Source of the DNA: Streptomyces sp. ISL-43
GTDB lineage: Bacteria; Actinomycetota; Actinomycetes; Streptomycetales; Streptomycetaceae
Reading direction: 5' to 3'
Assembly: GCF_018614195.1 (NCBI RefSeq)
Contig: NZ_JAGGOT010000081.1
Span: forward strand, 1-64,000
Length of the DNA stretch: 64,000 nucleotides
The stretch's first letter is position 1, and each line of letters begins with the position of its first letter. This document shows, piece after piece, positions 17,701 to 26,094 of the stretch. The notes below the pieces were generated by a model. That model had not been told where the DNA came from. It did not search any database and saw only the letters and a program-made list of their open reading frames with translations. A program made the position numbers and the translations under genes.

Positions 17701-18276
17701 TTACGAAACATTGACCCCGAAGTCTAGAGCGATGCCCCGCAGCCCCGACGCGTACCCCTGCCCCACGGCCCGGAACTTCCATTCGCCCCCGTACCGGTAG
17801 ACCTCGCCGAAGATCATCGCGGTCTCGCTGGAAGCGTCCTCGGAGAGGTCGTAGCGCGCCAGTTCCTGGCCGTCCGCCTGATTGACCACGCGGATGAACG
17901 CGTTGCTGACCTGGCCGAAGCTCTGCCGGCGGGCATCCGCCTCGTGGATGGAGACCGGGAAGACGATCTTGTCCACGGACTCCGGCACCTCGGTGAGGTC
18001 GATGATGATCGACTCGTCGTCGCCCTCACCCTCGCCGGTGAGATTGTCCCCCGTGTGTTCGACGGAGCCCTCGGGGCTCTTCAGGTTGTTGTAGAAGACG
18101 AAGTACTCGTCCCCGAGCACCCGGCCGCTGTTGCACAGCAGCGCGCTGGCGTCGAGGTCGAAGTCGGCCCCCGTCGTCGATCGCGCGTCCCATCCGAGGC
18201 CGATCAGGACCCGGGTGAGGTTCGGTGCGGCCTTGGAGAGGGAGACATTGCCCCCCTTGGCGAGTGTGACGCCCAT
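17701..18276 (-). CDS. terD: TerD family protein (paralogue 1)
   Basis: This 191-residue protein has the canonical TerD length and motifs: MGVTLAKGGNVSLSK, DFDLDASALLCNSG, GEGDDESIIIDL (acidic calcium loop), and the end EWKFRAVGQGYASGL. It is very like the TerD gene just upstream, so the pair arose by tandem duplication. A GGGGAGGA ribosome site 7 bases before the ATG fixes the start. TerD proteins bind calcium and are linked to tellurite, phage or oxidative stress tolerance. The stop lies 25 bases before the terC start chosen here, so the two are likely co-transcribed. Confidence 0.93.
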   Translation of the reverse strand: MGVTLAKGGNVSLSKAAPNLTRVLIGLGWDARSTTGADFDLDASALLCNSGRVLGDEYFVFYNNLKSPEGSVEHTGDNLTGEGEGDDESIIIDLTEVPESVDKIVFPVSIHEADARRQSFGQVSNAFIRVVNQADGQELARYDLSEDASSETAMIFGEVYRYGGEWKFRAVGQGYASGLRGIALDFGVNVS

Positions 18277-18343
18277 GTTGTGGTCCTCCCCGGACAACGG
18301 TGTGACGACGTGGCGGTGCGGCGGTGCGGCGGTAAAGCCGGAA

Positions 18344-18372
18344 CGGCGCCGTACACACAGTGCACGGCGCCG
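18344..18372 (-). terminator. Stem-loop between the two terD genes
   Basis: A 9-base perfect stem (CGGCGCCGT and complement) with an 11-base loop lies in the 141-base gap. There is no strong T run, so it may attenuate rather than end the upstream terD transcript. Confidence 0.5.
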
Positions 18373-18417
18373 GACAGGTGAAGAGGCTGCTCTGACGGAT
18401 CAGGCCGGCCCGGGGGC

Positions 18418-18993
18418 TCAGACGTTGACGCCGAAGTCCTGCGCGATGCCGCGCAGGCCCGAGGCGTAACCCTGGCCGATGGCACGGAACTTCCACTCCG
18501 CGCCGTTGCGGTACAGCTCGCCGAAGACCATGGCGGTCTCGGTCGAGGCGTCCTCCGACAGGTCGTAGCGGGCGAGCTCGGTGTTGTCGGCCTGGTTCAC
18601 GACGCGGATGTAGGCGTTGCGGACCTGGCCGAAGCTCTGCTGGCGGCTCTCGGCCTCGTAGATCGAGACCGGGAAGACGATCTTGGCCACGTCGGCGGGG
18701 ACACCGGCGAGGTTGACCTTGATCGCCTCGTCGTCGCCTTCGCCCTCACCGGTGGTGTTGTCACCGGTGTGCTCGACCGAACCGTCCGGGCTCTTCAGGT
18801 TGTTGAAGAACACGAAGTTCGCGTCGCTGGCGACCTTGCCCTGGTCGTTGGTCAGGATCGCGCTGGCGTCGAGGTCGAAGTCGACGCCGGTGGTGGTGCG
18901 AGCGTCCCAGCCCAGACCGACGATGACCGCCGTCAGGTTCGGCGCGGCCTTGGTCAGCGAGACGTTGCCGCCCTTGCTGAGGCTGACTCCCAC
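18418..18993 (-). CDS. terD: TerD family protein (paralogue 2)
   Basis: This second 191-residue TerD shares almost all motifs with its neighbour: MGVSLSKGGNVSLTK, DFDLDASAILTNDQG, GEGDDEAIKVNL and EWKFRAIGQGYASGL. All acidic residues of the calcium site are present. The start is GTG at 18993, fixed by GGAGG at 5-9 bases before it and by alignment with paralogue 1. It is the first gene of the terD-terD-terC run. The gap to AhpE is about 150 bases. Confidence 0.93.
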   Translation of the reverse strand: MGVSLSKGGNVSLTKAAPNLTAVIVGLGWDARTTTGVDFDLDASAILTNDQGKVASDANFVFFNNLKSPDGSVEHTGDNTTGEGEGDDEAIKVNLAGVPADVAKIVFPVSIYEAESRQQSFGQVRNAYIRVVNQADNTELARYDLSEDASTETAMVFGELYRNGAEWKFRAIGQGYASGLRGIAQDFGVNV

Positions 18994-19141
18994 GGGTCCT
19001 CCATAAGGTTTTGTGTGGGGCGGGGCCCCGTCGTGCGGTTTCTGCAGGATCAACGTTTCGATCCTAGTGACGGGTTCCCGCCTGTACGGGCTTATTCGAG
19101 GCGAACGGGCCCACGAGCATGCCGAACGGGCCCACAGGCCC

Positions 19142-19600
19142 TCAGAGGCTGTCGAGGGCCTTGATGTACTCGTTCAGGTCACGCGCGTCGGGCAGTCCGT
19201 TGACGACACTCCAGCGCACGATGCCGTCCTTGTCGATGACGAAGGTGCCGCGCACCGCGCAGCCCTTGTCCTCGTCGAAGACCCCGTAGGCGCGCGAGGT
19301 CTCGCCGTGCGGCCAGAAGTCCGACAGGAGCGGGTAGTCCAGGCCCTCCTGCTCGCCGAAGACGCGCAGGGTGGGCACGGAGTCGTTGGAGACCGCGAGG
19401 AGCTGCACGTCGGCGTTCTGGAAGCGCGGGAGCTGGTCGCGCAGCTCGCACAGCTCGCCGGTGCAGACACCGGTGAAGGCGAACGGGTAGAAGAGCAGCA
19501 CCACGGCCTTCTCCCCGCGGAAGTCGGAGAGCCGCACGGTGGCGCCGTGGTTGTCCTTGAGCTCGAAGTCCGGGGCCTTGCTGCCGACCTCGATCGCCAT
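19142..19600 (-). CDS. AhpE-type 1-Cys peroxiredoxin
   Basis: The 152-residue thioredoxin-fold peroxidase has the signature PFAFTGVCTGELC: T43 and peroxidatic C46, with C51 possibly resolving. It has the mycobacterial AhpE layout (MAIEVGSKAPDFEL; FGEQEGLDYPLLSDFWPHG; R in CAVRGTFVIDKDG). It reduces hydroperoxides and peroxynitrite in the cytosol. ATG at 19600 is preferred over the ATG three codons upstream because a GGGA ribosome site is then at 8 bases. Its place between DUF3052 and terD fits a redox/stress neighbourhood that is common in Streptomyces. Confidence 0.9.
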   Translation of the reverse strand: MAIEVGSKAPDFELKDNHGATVRLSDFRGEKAVVLLFYPFAFTGVCTGELCELRDQLPRFQNADVQLLAVSNDSVPTLRVFGEQEGLDYPLLSDFWPHGETSRAYGVFDEDKGCAVRGTFVIDKDGIVRWSVVNGLPDARDLNEYIKALDSL

Positions 19601-19758
19601 CTGTCGCATCCCTTCGGTCCCGCAGCCCTGCGTTGGGCTGTCCGGGTGATCTCAGCTTATGGGTCCGCCGCTCGTACGACCCCTGCCGGGCGTCGGGTGT
19701 GCCGCGTCCGGCGGGGTCCGTGGCCGCGTCCGGCGGTGGCGGCGGCCGCCGCCGAACG

Positions 19759-19803
19759 CACGCACCCCGCCGGCCGGGATGATTCCGGCAGGCGGGGTGC
19801 GTG
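19759..19803 (-). terminator. Terminator hairpin after the DUF3052 gene
   Basis: A long hairpin has an outer stem GCACCCCGCC/GGCGGGGTGC (extended by 3 pairs) and an inner stem GCCGG/CCGGC. It sits 26 bases downstream of the DUF3052 stop on the minus strand. Confidence 0.7.
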
Positions 19804-19828
19804 TGTCCGCTTGGCTGCGGGGCGCGGC

Positions 19829-20254
19829 TCAGCGCTTGGACTTGGCCGTCTTCGGGGTCGCCAGCTTGGTGGCGGTCCACTCCTTGCCGACGGGGAGGCC
19901 CTTGGCCAGGGAGAGGCCGGCGGTCTCGGCGGCCTCGCTGATGTCGCTGGCCTCGACGAAGCCGTCCTTGCCGGTCTTGGGAGTCACCAGCAGGATCAGT
20001 GCGCCGTCCTCGACCAGCTCGGTCGCGTCGACCAGGGCGTCCGTCAGGTCGCCGTCGTCCTCCCGGAACCAGAGCAGAACCGCGTCTGCGACATCGTCGT
20101 AGTCCTCATCGACGAGTTCGGTGACGTGACCCTCTACAGCATCACGGAATTCCTGATCGACGTCGTCGTCGTAGCCGATCTCCTGGACCACCTGTTCGGA
20201 CTGGAAACCCAGCCGGGCGGCCAGGTTCTCCGCGTGGTCCGCGGTCGCGCTCAC
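19829..20254 (-). CDS. DUF3052 family protein
   Basis: The 141-residue acidic protein starts VSATADHAENLAARLGF and has the DUF3052 core (ILLVTPKTGKDGFVEASDISEAAETAGLS). The family is small, cytosolic and almost confined to actinobacteria, with no known function. The GTG at 20254 has GGAGG six bases before it; an ATG at 20272 would place the ribosome site inside the gene. It is divergent from aceE, and this pairing is well kept in Streptomyces. Confidence 0.9.
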   Translation of the reverse strand: MSATADHAENLAARLGFQSEQVVQEIGYDDDVDQEFRDAVEGHVTELVDEDYDDVADAVLLWFREDDGDLTDALVDATELVEDGALILLVTPKTGKDGFVEASDISEAAETAGLSLAKGLPVGKEWTATKLATPKTAKSKR

Positions 20255-20690
20255 GGGGTGCCTCCTGCTCATGTTCGGTGAATGTTCTTCGGCGGCGCGC
20301 GTACGCGCAGCATTGGGCGTAGTCCACACGGGCGCGGCGGATCGCGCAAGTACCCGGCCGCCGAGACCGTCGAAACGGTGACGATTGCGGCCGTCTCGCC
20401 GCAACTTTCAGCCTCTCCGTATGTACCTCTGGTGATTCATCCCACACCATTCCACCGCATTCGGCATCGCCTCGGGACTTTCCTACCTGTTTGAGGGACG
20501 AACGGCCCAGCGGAGTCCTAGATCGACATGGGCGTAAGGTTGCGGTTTGGCCGGTGTCGTCGCCACAGCCACCACAATCCCGCCGACTCAAGGGATTACC
20601 GAGCGGTAAAGATGACGATTTCCGCCGAGCGTACGACCATGGGAGGCGGCGAACCCCAAGGCACGACTCCCCCGACAGCGAAGGAACAGC
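20255..20690. other. Divergent promoter region of DUF3052 and aceE
   Basis: These 436 bases separate two divergent genes and contain no convincing gene. They are less GC-rich than the flanks and contain the palindrome described separately. Nothing else stands out. Confidence 0.6.
20596..20609. promoter_or_regulatory. Palindrome upstream of aceE, possible operator
   Basis: TTACCGAGCGGTAA is a perfect inverted repeat with 6-base arms and a 2-base centre. It lies about 82 bases before the aceE start. It could bind a dimeric regulator of pyruvate metabolism; no regulator can be named from sequence. Confidence 0.4.
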
Positions 20691-23423
20691 GTGGCTTCCG
20701 CATCCGATCGCAATCCGATCATCATTGGTGGCCTGCCGAGTCAGGTCCCGGACTTCGATCCGGAAGAGACGCAGGAGTGGCTCGACTCGCTGGACGCCGC
20801 CGTCGACGAGCGGGGCCGTGAGCGCGCCCGCTACCTGATGCTGCGGCTGATCGAGCGGGCCCGCGAGAAGCGCGTGGCCGTGCCCGAGATGCGCTCCACG
20901 GACTACGTCAACACCATCGCCACCAAGGACGAGCCCTTCTTCCCCGGCAACGAGGAGATCGAGCGCAAGGTCCTCAACGCCACCCGGTGGAACGCGGCCG
21001 TCATGGTCTCGCGCGCCCAGCGCCCCGGCATCGGCGTCGGCGGCCACATCGCCACCTTCGCCTCCTCCGCCTCCCTCTACGACGTGGGCTTCAACCACTT
21101 CTTCCGGGGCAAGGACGAGGGTGACGGCGGCGACCAGATCTTCTTCCAGGGCCACGCCTCCCCCGGCATCTACGCCCGCGCCTACCTCCTGGACCGGCTC
21201 TCCGAGCAGCAGCTCGACGCGTTCCGCCAGGAGAAGTCGAAGGCCCCGTACGGCCTGTCCAGCTACCCGCACCCGCGGCTGATGCCGGACTTCTGGGAGT
21301 TCCCGACCGTCTCGATGGGCCTCGGCCCGCTCGGTGCGATCTACCAGGCCCGGATGAACCGGTACATGCAGGCGCGCGGGATCGCGGACACCTCCAAGTC
21401 CCACGTATGGGCGTATCTCGGTGACGGCGAGATGGACGAGCCGGAGTCGCTCGGCCAACTGTCCATCGCCGCGCGCGAAGGCCTGGACAACCTGACCTTC
21501 GTCGTCAACTGCAACCTCCAGCGCCTCGACGGCCCGGTGCGCGGCAACGGCAAGATCATCCAGGAGTTGGAGTCGATCTTCCGGGGCGCCGGCTGGAACG
21601 TCATCAAGCTGATCTGGGACCGTTCCTGGGACCCGCTGCTGGCCCAGGACCGGGACGGCATCCTGGTCAACAAGATGAACTCCACCCCGGACGGGCAGTT
21701 CCAGACGTACGCCACCGAGTCGGGCGCGTACATCCGTGACCACTTCTTCGGCGGCGACCAGCGGCTGCGCGCGATGGTCGAGAACATGACCGACCAGCAG
21801 ATCCAGCACCTGGGCCGCGGCGGCCACGACCACAAGAAGGTCTACGCGGCCTACGCGGCGGCCAAGGCCCACAAGGGCCAGCCGACGGTGATCCTGGCCC
21901 AGACGGTCAAGGGCTGGACGCTGGGCCCGAACTTCGAGGGCCGCAACGCGACGCACCAGATGAAGAAGCTGACGGTCGACGACCTCAAGCGCTTCCGCGA
22001 CCGCCTGCACATCCCGATCACGGACGCCCAGCTGGAGAGCGGCGCCCCTCCGTACTACCACCCGGGCCGCAATTCCCCCGAGATCCAGTACATGCACGAC
22101 CAGCGCAGCGCGCACGGCGGCTACGTGCCGACCCGTGTGGTGCGCGCCAAGCCGCTGCAGCTGCCGGACGACACGGCGTACGCGGCTGCCAAGAAGGGTT
22201 CGGGCCAGCAGTCGATCGCCACCACGATGGCCTTCGTCCGCATCCTGAAGGACCTCATGCGGGACAAGGAGATCGGCAGGCGCTTCGTGCTGATCGCGCC
22301 CGACGAGTACCGCACCTTCGGCATGGACGCGTTCTTCCCGAGCGCGAAGATCTACAACCCGCTGGGCCAGCAGTACGAGGCGGTCGACCGCGACCTGCTG
22401 CTCGCGTACAAGGAGTCCCCGACCGGCCAGATGCTGCACGACGGCATCTCGGAGGCGGGCTGCACGGCCTCGCTGATCGCCGCCGGTTCGGCGTACGCGA
22501 CGCACGGCGAGCCGCTGATCCCCGTCTACGTCTTCTACTCGATGTTCGGTTTCCAGCGCACCGGTGACCAGTTCTGGCAGATGGCCGACCAGCTGGCCCG
22601 CGGTTTCGTCCTCGGCGCTACCGCCGGCCGGACCACCCTGACGGGTGAGGGCCTGCAGCACGCCGACGGCCACTCCCAGCTGCTGGCGTCGACCAACCCG
22701 GGCTGTGTGGCGTACGACCCGGCGTACGGGTACGAGATCGCGCACATCGTCAAGGACGGTCTGCGGCGGATGTACGGGCCCGACGCCGAGGACGTCTTCT
22801 ACTACCTGACCGTCTACAACGAGCCGATCCAGCACCCGGCCGAGCCGGCGGACGTCGACGTGGACGGCATCCTCAAGGGCATCCACCGGGTCTCCACCGG
22901 GACCACGGGCAGCGTCGGGGCGCAGATCATGGCCTCGGGCGTGGCGGTGCCGTGGGCGCTGGAGGCCCAGCGGATCCTGGCCGCCGAGTGGAACGTCAAG
23001 GCGGACGTCTGGTCGGCGACCTCCTGGAACGAGCTGCGCCGCGAGGCCATCGCGGTGGAGGAGCACAACCTGCTCCACCCGGAGGAGGAGCAGCGCGTCC
23101 CGTACGTGACCCGCAAGCTGTCCGGCGCGGAGGGCCCCTTCGTGGCGGTCTCCGACTGGATGCGGGCGGTCCCGGACCAGATCTCGCGCTGGGTGCCCGG
23201 CACCTACACGTCGCTGGGCGCGGACGGCTTCGGCTTCGCGGACACGCGCGGTGCGGCCCGGCGGTTCTTCCACATCGACGCGCAGTCGGTGGTCCTCTCG
23301 GTGCTGACCGAGCTGTCCCGGGAGGGCAAGATCGACCGCTCGGCGCTGAAGCAGGCGATCGACCGGTACCAGCTGCTGGACGTCAGGGCGGCCGACCCGG
23401 GCGCGGCGGGCGGCGACGCCTGA
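20691..23423 (+). CDS. aceE: Pyruvate dehydrogenase E1 component, homodimeric type
   Basis: The 910-residue enzyme decarboxylates pyruvate with thiamine diphosphate and passes the acetyl group to E2 lipoyl domains. The ThDP/magnesium motif is GDGEMDEPES (from G244) with the later Asn in FVVNCNLQRLDG. The N-terminal His-rich segment GVGGHIATFASSASLY and the C-terminal ISEAGCTASLIAAGSAYATHG match AceE. The length agrees with the gammaproteobacterial and actinobacterial homodimeric form, unlike E1 alpha/beta. The start GTG at 20691 follows GAAGGAA. It is monocistronic, with a strong terminator about 75 bases downstream. Confidence 0.97.
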   Translation: MASASDRNPIIIGGLPSQVPDFDPEETQEWLDSLDAAVDERGRERARYLMLRLIERAREKRVAVPEMRSTDYVNTIATKDEPFFPGNEEIERKVLNATRWNAAVMVSRAQRPGIGVGGHIATFASSASLYDVGFNHFFRGKDEGDGGDQIFFQGHASPGIYARAYLLDRLSEQQLDAFRQEKSKAPYGLSSYPHPRLMPDFWEFPTVSMGLGPLGAIYQARMNRYMQARGIADTSKSHVWAYLGDGEMDEPESLGQLSIAAREGLDNLTFVVNCNLQRLDGPVRGNGKIIQELESIFRGAGWNVIKLIWDRSWDPLLAQDRDGILVNKMNSTPDGQFQTYATESGAYIRDHFFGGDQRLRAMVENMTDQQIQHLGRGGHDHKKVYAAYAAAKAHKGQPTVILAQTVKGWTLGPNFEGRNATHQMKKLTVDDLKRFRDRLHIPITDAQLESGAPPYYHPGRNSPEIQYMHDQRSAHGGYVPTRVVRAKPLQLPDDTAYAAAKKGSGQQSIATTMAFVRILKDLMRDKEIGRRFVLIAPDEYRTFGMDAFFPSAKIYNPLGQQYEAVDRDLLLAYKESPTGQMLHDGISEAGCTASLIAAGSAYATHGEPLIPVYVFYSMFGFQRTGDQFWQMADQLARGFVLGATAGRTTLTGEGLQHADGHSQLLASTNPGCVAYDPAYGYEIAHIVKDGLRRMYGPDAEDVFYYLTVYNEPIQHPAEPADVDVDGILKGIHRVSTGTTGSVGAQIMASGVAVPWALEAQRILAAEWNVKADVWSATSWNELRREAIAVEEHNLLHPEEEQRVPYVTRKLSGAEGPFVAVSDWMRAVPDQISRWVPGTYTSLGADGFGFADTRGAARRFFHIDAQSVVLSVLTELSREGKIDRSALKQAIDRYQLLDVRAADPGAAGGDA

Positions 23424-23495
23424 CGCTCCGCGGGATGAACGGGTGACGACGTGGGCCGGGCCGCCGAGGCGGACCCGGCCCACCGTCGTCGGGTG

Positions 23496-23523
23496 AACGG
23501 GCCCCGCCCAGCCGGGGCCCGTT
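23496..23523 (+). terminator. Terminator after aceE
   Basis: An 11-base GC-rich stem (AACGGGCCCCG and complement) with a 6-base loop is followed by TTCGCTTT. A second, longer imperfect hairpin lies just upstream at about 23447-23490. Confidence 0.7.
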
Positions 23524-23544
23524 TCGCTTTGCCCGTTCCCTACG

Positions 23545-24417
23545 ATGCTCCGCATGAAGCAACCCTCCCGCCAGACGCGGTGGGAGCGCCGGACGCAGAC
23601 GCCTCTGCTGGTGCTCGCCCTCGGATTCGCCGTCGCCTACGCCGTGCCCATCGCCCTGCCCGACGCGAGTCCGGCCGTACACAGCGCCTGCAAGCACGCC
23701 GAGTGGGTGGTGTGGGCGGCCTTCGCCGCTGACTACCTGGTGCGGCTCGGCCTGTCGACGACGAGGAAGGCGTTCGTACGGACCCACTGGATGGACCTGG
23801 CGGCGGTGCTGCTGCCGATGATCCAGCCGCTGCGGCTGCTGCGCGTGGTCTCCACGCTGCTGCTGGTGGGCCGGCGGGCCCGGATGGCCCCGCAGATCCG
23901 GTTGACCACCTACGTGGCGGGCGCGGTGGTCGGGCTGCTGATGTTCGGCTCGCTCGCCGTGCTGAGCGTGGAGCGGGAGGCTCCTGGCGGCAACATCAAG
24001 AACCTGGGTGACGCCCTGTGGTGGTCGGTGACGACCATGACGACGGTCGGGTACGGGGACCACTCCCCCACCACCGGGCTCGGCCGGCTGCTGGCGGTGG
24101 GGCTGATGCTGTCGGGGATCGCGCTGCTGGGTGTGGTGACCGCCAACATCGCGGCCTGGTTCATCTCCCGCTTCGAGCGGGACGACCTGGTGGAACGGGC
24201 GCAGACGGCGGCGATCGCCGAACTGACGGTGGAGGTACGGGCGCTGCGCGCGGAGGTCGCCCGGCTCGGCGCGGCCGGGGCCGGCTCGGGAACCGCGGGA
24301 GGCGCCGGGGCCGGGGCCCGGGCCGCCGGGCCCGCCCCGGGCGCGGAGGCGGACGTACCGGTCCAGGCGCCCGGGGCGGCTCCGGCGGCGGGCGCCGTCA
24401 GCGCTCCCACACCTTGA
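23545..24417 (+). CDS. Potassium channel family protein
   Basis: The 290-residue ion channel of the voltage-gated-like kind has several helices before residue 140, with an Arg-containing segment QPLRLLRVVSTLLLVGRRAR resembling a voltage-sensor S4. The pore loop has the potassium selectivity filter TTVGYGD (166-172), followed by the inner helix. A cytoplasmic coiled coil (about 200-240) and an Ala/Gly/Pro-rich tail end the protein. Start ATG is at 23545 or 23554; neither has a clear ribosome site. The last 20 bases overlap the 3' end of the convergent inhibitor gene. Confidence 0.9.
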   Translation: MLRMKQPSRQTRWERRTQTPLLVLALGFAVAYAVPIALPDASPAVHSACKHAEWVVWAAFAADYLVRLGLSTTRKAFVRTHWMDLAAVLLPMIQPLRLLRVVSTLLLVGRRARMAPQIRLTTYVAGAVVGLLMFGSLAVLSVEREAPGGNIKNLGDALWWSVTTMTTVGYGDHSPTTGLGRLLAVGLMLSGIALLGVVTANIAAWFISRFERDDLVERAQTAAIAELTVEVRALRAEVARLGAAGAGSGTAGGAGAGARAAGPAPGAEADVPVQAPGAAPAAGAVSAPTP

Positions 24418-24880
24418 ACGCCCTGACCTGGTAGGGGGACTGGGGCAGCCACACCCCGTCGCCCGGGTAGGTCTGGAACTCTCCCGTCTCGGCGCACTCG
24501 GCCGACTGGTAGGTGGTGACCGGGCGCCCGGTGCGGTTGACGAGGGACTGGGCGGTGGTGCCGGGCGGCAGCGCCGTGCAGCTGTTGATGTCGAGGGTGC
24601 TGAGCTCGTGGGTCTTGCGCGCCCCCTTGAACTCCGGCTTCGCCCACAAGCACAGCTGCCCGGTGGCGCAGGCCCCGAGCGTCGGCGGCCCGGAGGCATG
24701 GCCGGGGGTGTGGGCCGATGTGTGGCTCGAAGCGTGGCCCGATGTGTGGGCCGAGGCGTGGCCCCGGGCAGGGCCCGCCGCGTGGGCGGATCCCGCCGTG
24801 CCCGGGACCAGCAGGGTGGCGGCGAGGACGGCGGCCGTGGCGACGGCGCGCCCGGAAGAAGTGGTGCTCCACGTACGCAT
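24398..24880 (-). CDS. Secreted peptidase inhibitor, family I36
   Basis: The 160-residue exported protein has a signal peptide of about 35 residues (cleavage near SAHA-AGPA). A His/Ser/Gly/Thr linker made of HTSGHAS-like repeats (about 39-64) follows. Then comes an I36-type domain with C70, C76, C100 and C124 and the motif GQLCLWAKPEFKG. The family prototype is the Streptomyces metalloprotease inhibitor SMPI. The His-rich linker might bind metal or merely tether the domain; it is unusual. The gene is convergent with the potassium channel gene and overlaps its end. Confidence 0.8.
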   Translation of the reverse strand: MRTWSTTSSGRAVATAAVLAATLLVPGTAGSAHAAGPARGHASAHTSGHASSHTSAHTPGHASGPPTLGACATGQLCLWAKPEFKGARKTHELSTLDINSCTALPPGTTAQSLVNRTGRPVTTYQSAECAETGEFQTYPGDGVWLPQSPYQVRAFKVWER

Positions 24881-25255
24881 GACGGGTCAACTCCTGGTGG
24901 ACTTACGGGCCCCGGACCGATTCCGGAGCTCCGTCGACACCACGCTGACCTGCGCATACGGGCCGGCGGAAGGGGCCGGGGGCGGGTCCACCCGGATAGG
25001 CGACAACCCCGCCGGGGCCCCCGGCGGGGCTGCGGCGGCCCCGGAGTTGACGCGTCCGCGGCCCGTCCGACCGGCCGCGGAGCGGGCCGGTCGGCACCGG
25101 GCACGGCCTGGACGTGGGCCGCGCCCGCGCCCGCGGGCGGTGGAGGCGGTGCCCGTCCCTGACACGAACGTGTCGTCGGCGGCGCCCGTGACGGCCGGGC
25201 GGGGAGGACGGATACCCTGACCGCCCACTCCGCGTCAGAAAGGACCCCGTCCGCC
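24881..25255. other. Non-coding gap between inhibitor and TetR gene
   Basis: These 375 GC-rich bases must hold the promoters of the two divergent genes. No clear promoter, palindrome or coding frame with good codon structure was seen. Confidence 0.5.
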
Positions 25256-25921
25256 GTGATGACCGACCAGCGGCCCGCGCCGTCCGCGCCGGCGGCCGGA
25301 CTGCGCGAGCGCAAGAAGCGGCGCACCCGCGACGCGCTGCTGCGCGCCGCGCTCCACCTCTTCACCGCCCAGGGGTACGAGGAGACCACCGTCGACGAGA
25401 TCACCGACGCGGTGGACGTCTCCCAGCGCACCTTCTTCCGGTACTTCGCCAACAAGGAGGAGGTCGCCTTCGCCGTCCAGGACCTGGTCGAATCGCACTT
25501 CGTCGCGGCGCTGCGCGCCCGGCCGCCCGCCGAGGGCCCCCTGGAAGCGATGCGCGCGGCCGTGCTGGACGCCTGGGACACCATCGAGGAGGCCATCTCG
25601 GACCTGGTCCCGGTCGACCTGTACATGCGCAGCTACCGGCTCATCGAGTCCACACCGGCCCTGCTCGCCGTGCACCTGCGCCGCTCCACCGAACTGGAGG
25701 AGCGGATCGCCCGGCTGATCGCCGAGCGCGAGGACCTGGACGTGGACGCCGATCCCCGGCCCCGGGTGGCCGTCGCCGCCTTCTCGGGCGTGATGCGGGT
25801 CACCGGCCGCCTCTGGGGCCAGGGCGAGGACACCAGCGTCGACACGATCCGGCGGATGACCGTCCGCTACCTCGACCAGATCGGCCCGGCGCTGGCCGCG
25901 GCCTGGCGCCGTCCCGGCTGA
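25256..25921 (+). CDS. TetR-family transcriptional regulator
   Basis: The 221-residue protein has an N-terminal TetR helix-turn-helix at about residues 20-65 (RTRDALLRAALHLFTAQGYEE, then VSQRTFFRYFANKEEV). The C-terminal helical domain would sense an unknown ligand. It begins GTG-ATG, and either codon could start it. The next gene in the same direction is the DUF1023 hydrolase, about 170 bases on. The TetR may control it or itself, but no operator could be recognised. Confidence 0.9.
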   Translation: MMTDQRPAPSAPAAGLRERKKRRTRDALLRAALHLFTAQGYEETTVDEITDAVDVSQRTFFRYFANKEEVAFAVQDLVESHFVAALRARPPAEGPLEAMRAAVLDAWDTIEEAISDLVPVDLYMRSYRLIESTPALLAVHLRRSTELEERIARLIAEREDLDVDADPRPRVAVAAFSGVMRVTGRLWGQGEDTSVDTIRRMTVRYLDQIGPALAAAWRRPG

Positions 25922-26094
25922 CCGGCGGCGGCCCGGGCCGCGGGTCCGCCCGTACGAAGGGTCCCTGGCCGCGCGTCCGCCCGTACGCGGCCCCGTACGC
26001 GATCTCCGCCGGTGGCGGCCCGCCGCGCACGGTCGGCGGTGACTCCGGTCACCCCGCGCGCCACTGCCCGGGGCGGTCTCCTACCCTGAGCTCA

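Noticed and set aside
20142..23555. A 1137-codon frame antisense to aceE
   Set aside because: The plus strand has full pyruvate dehydrogenase motifs; the antisense frame is an effect of GC-rich third positions.
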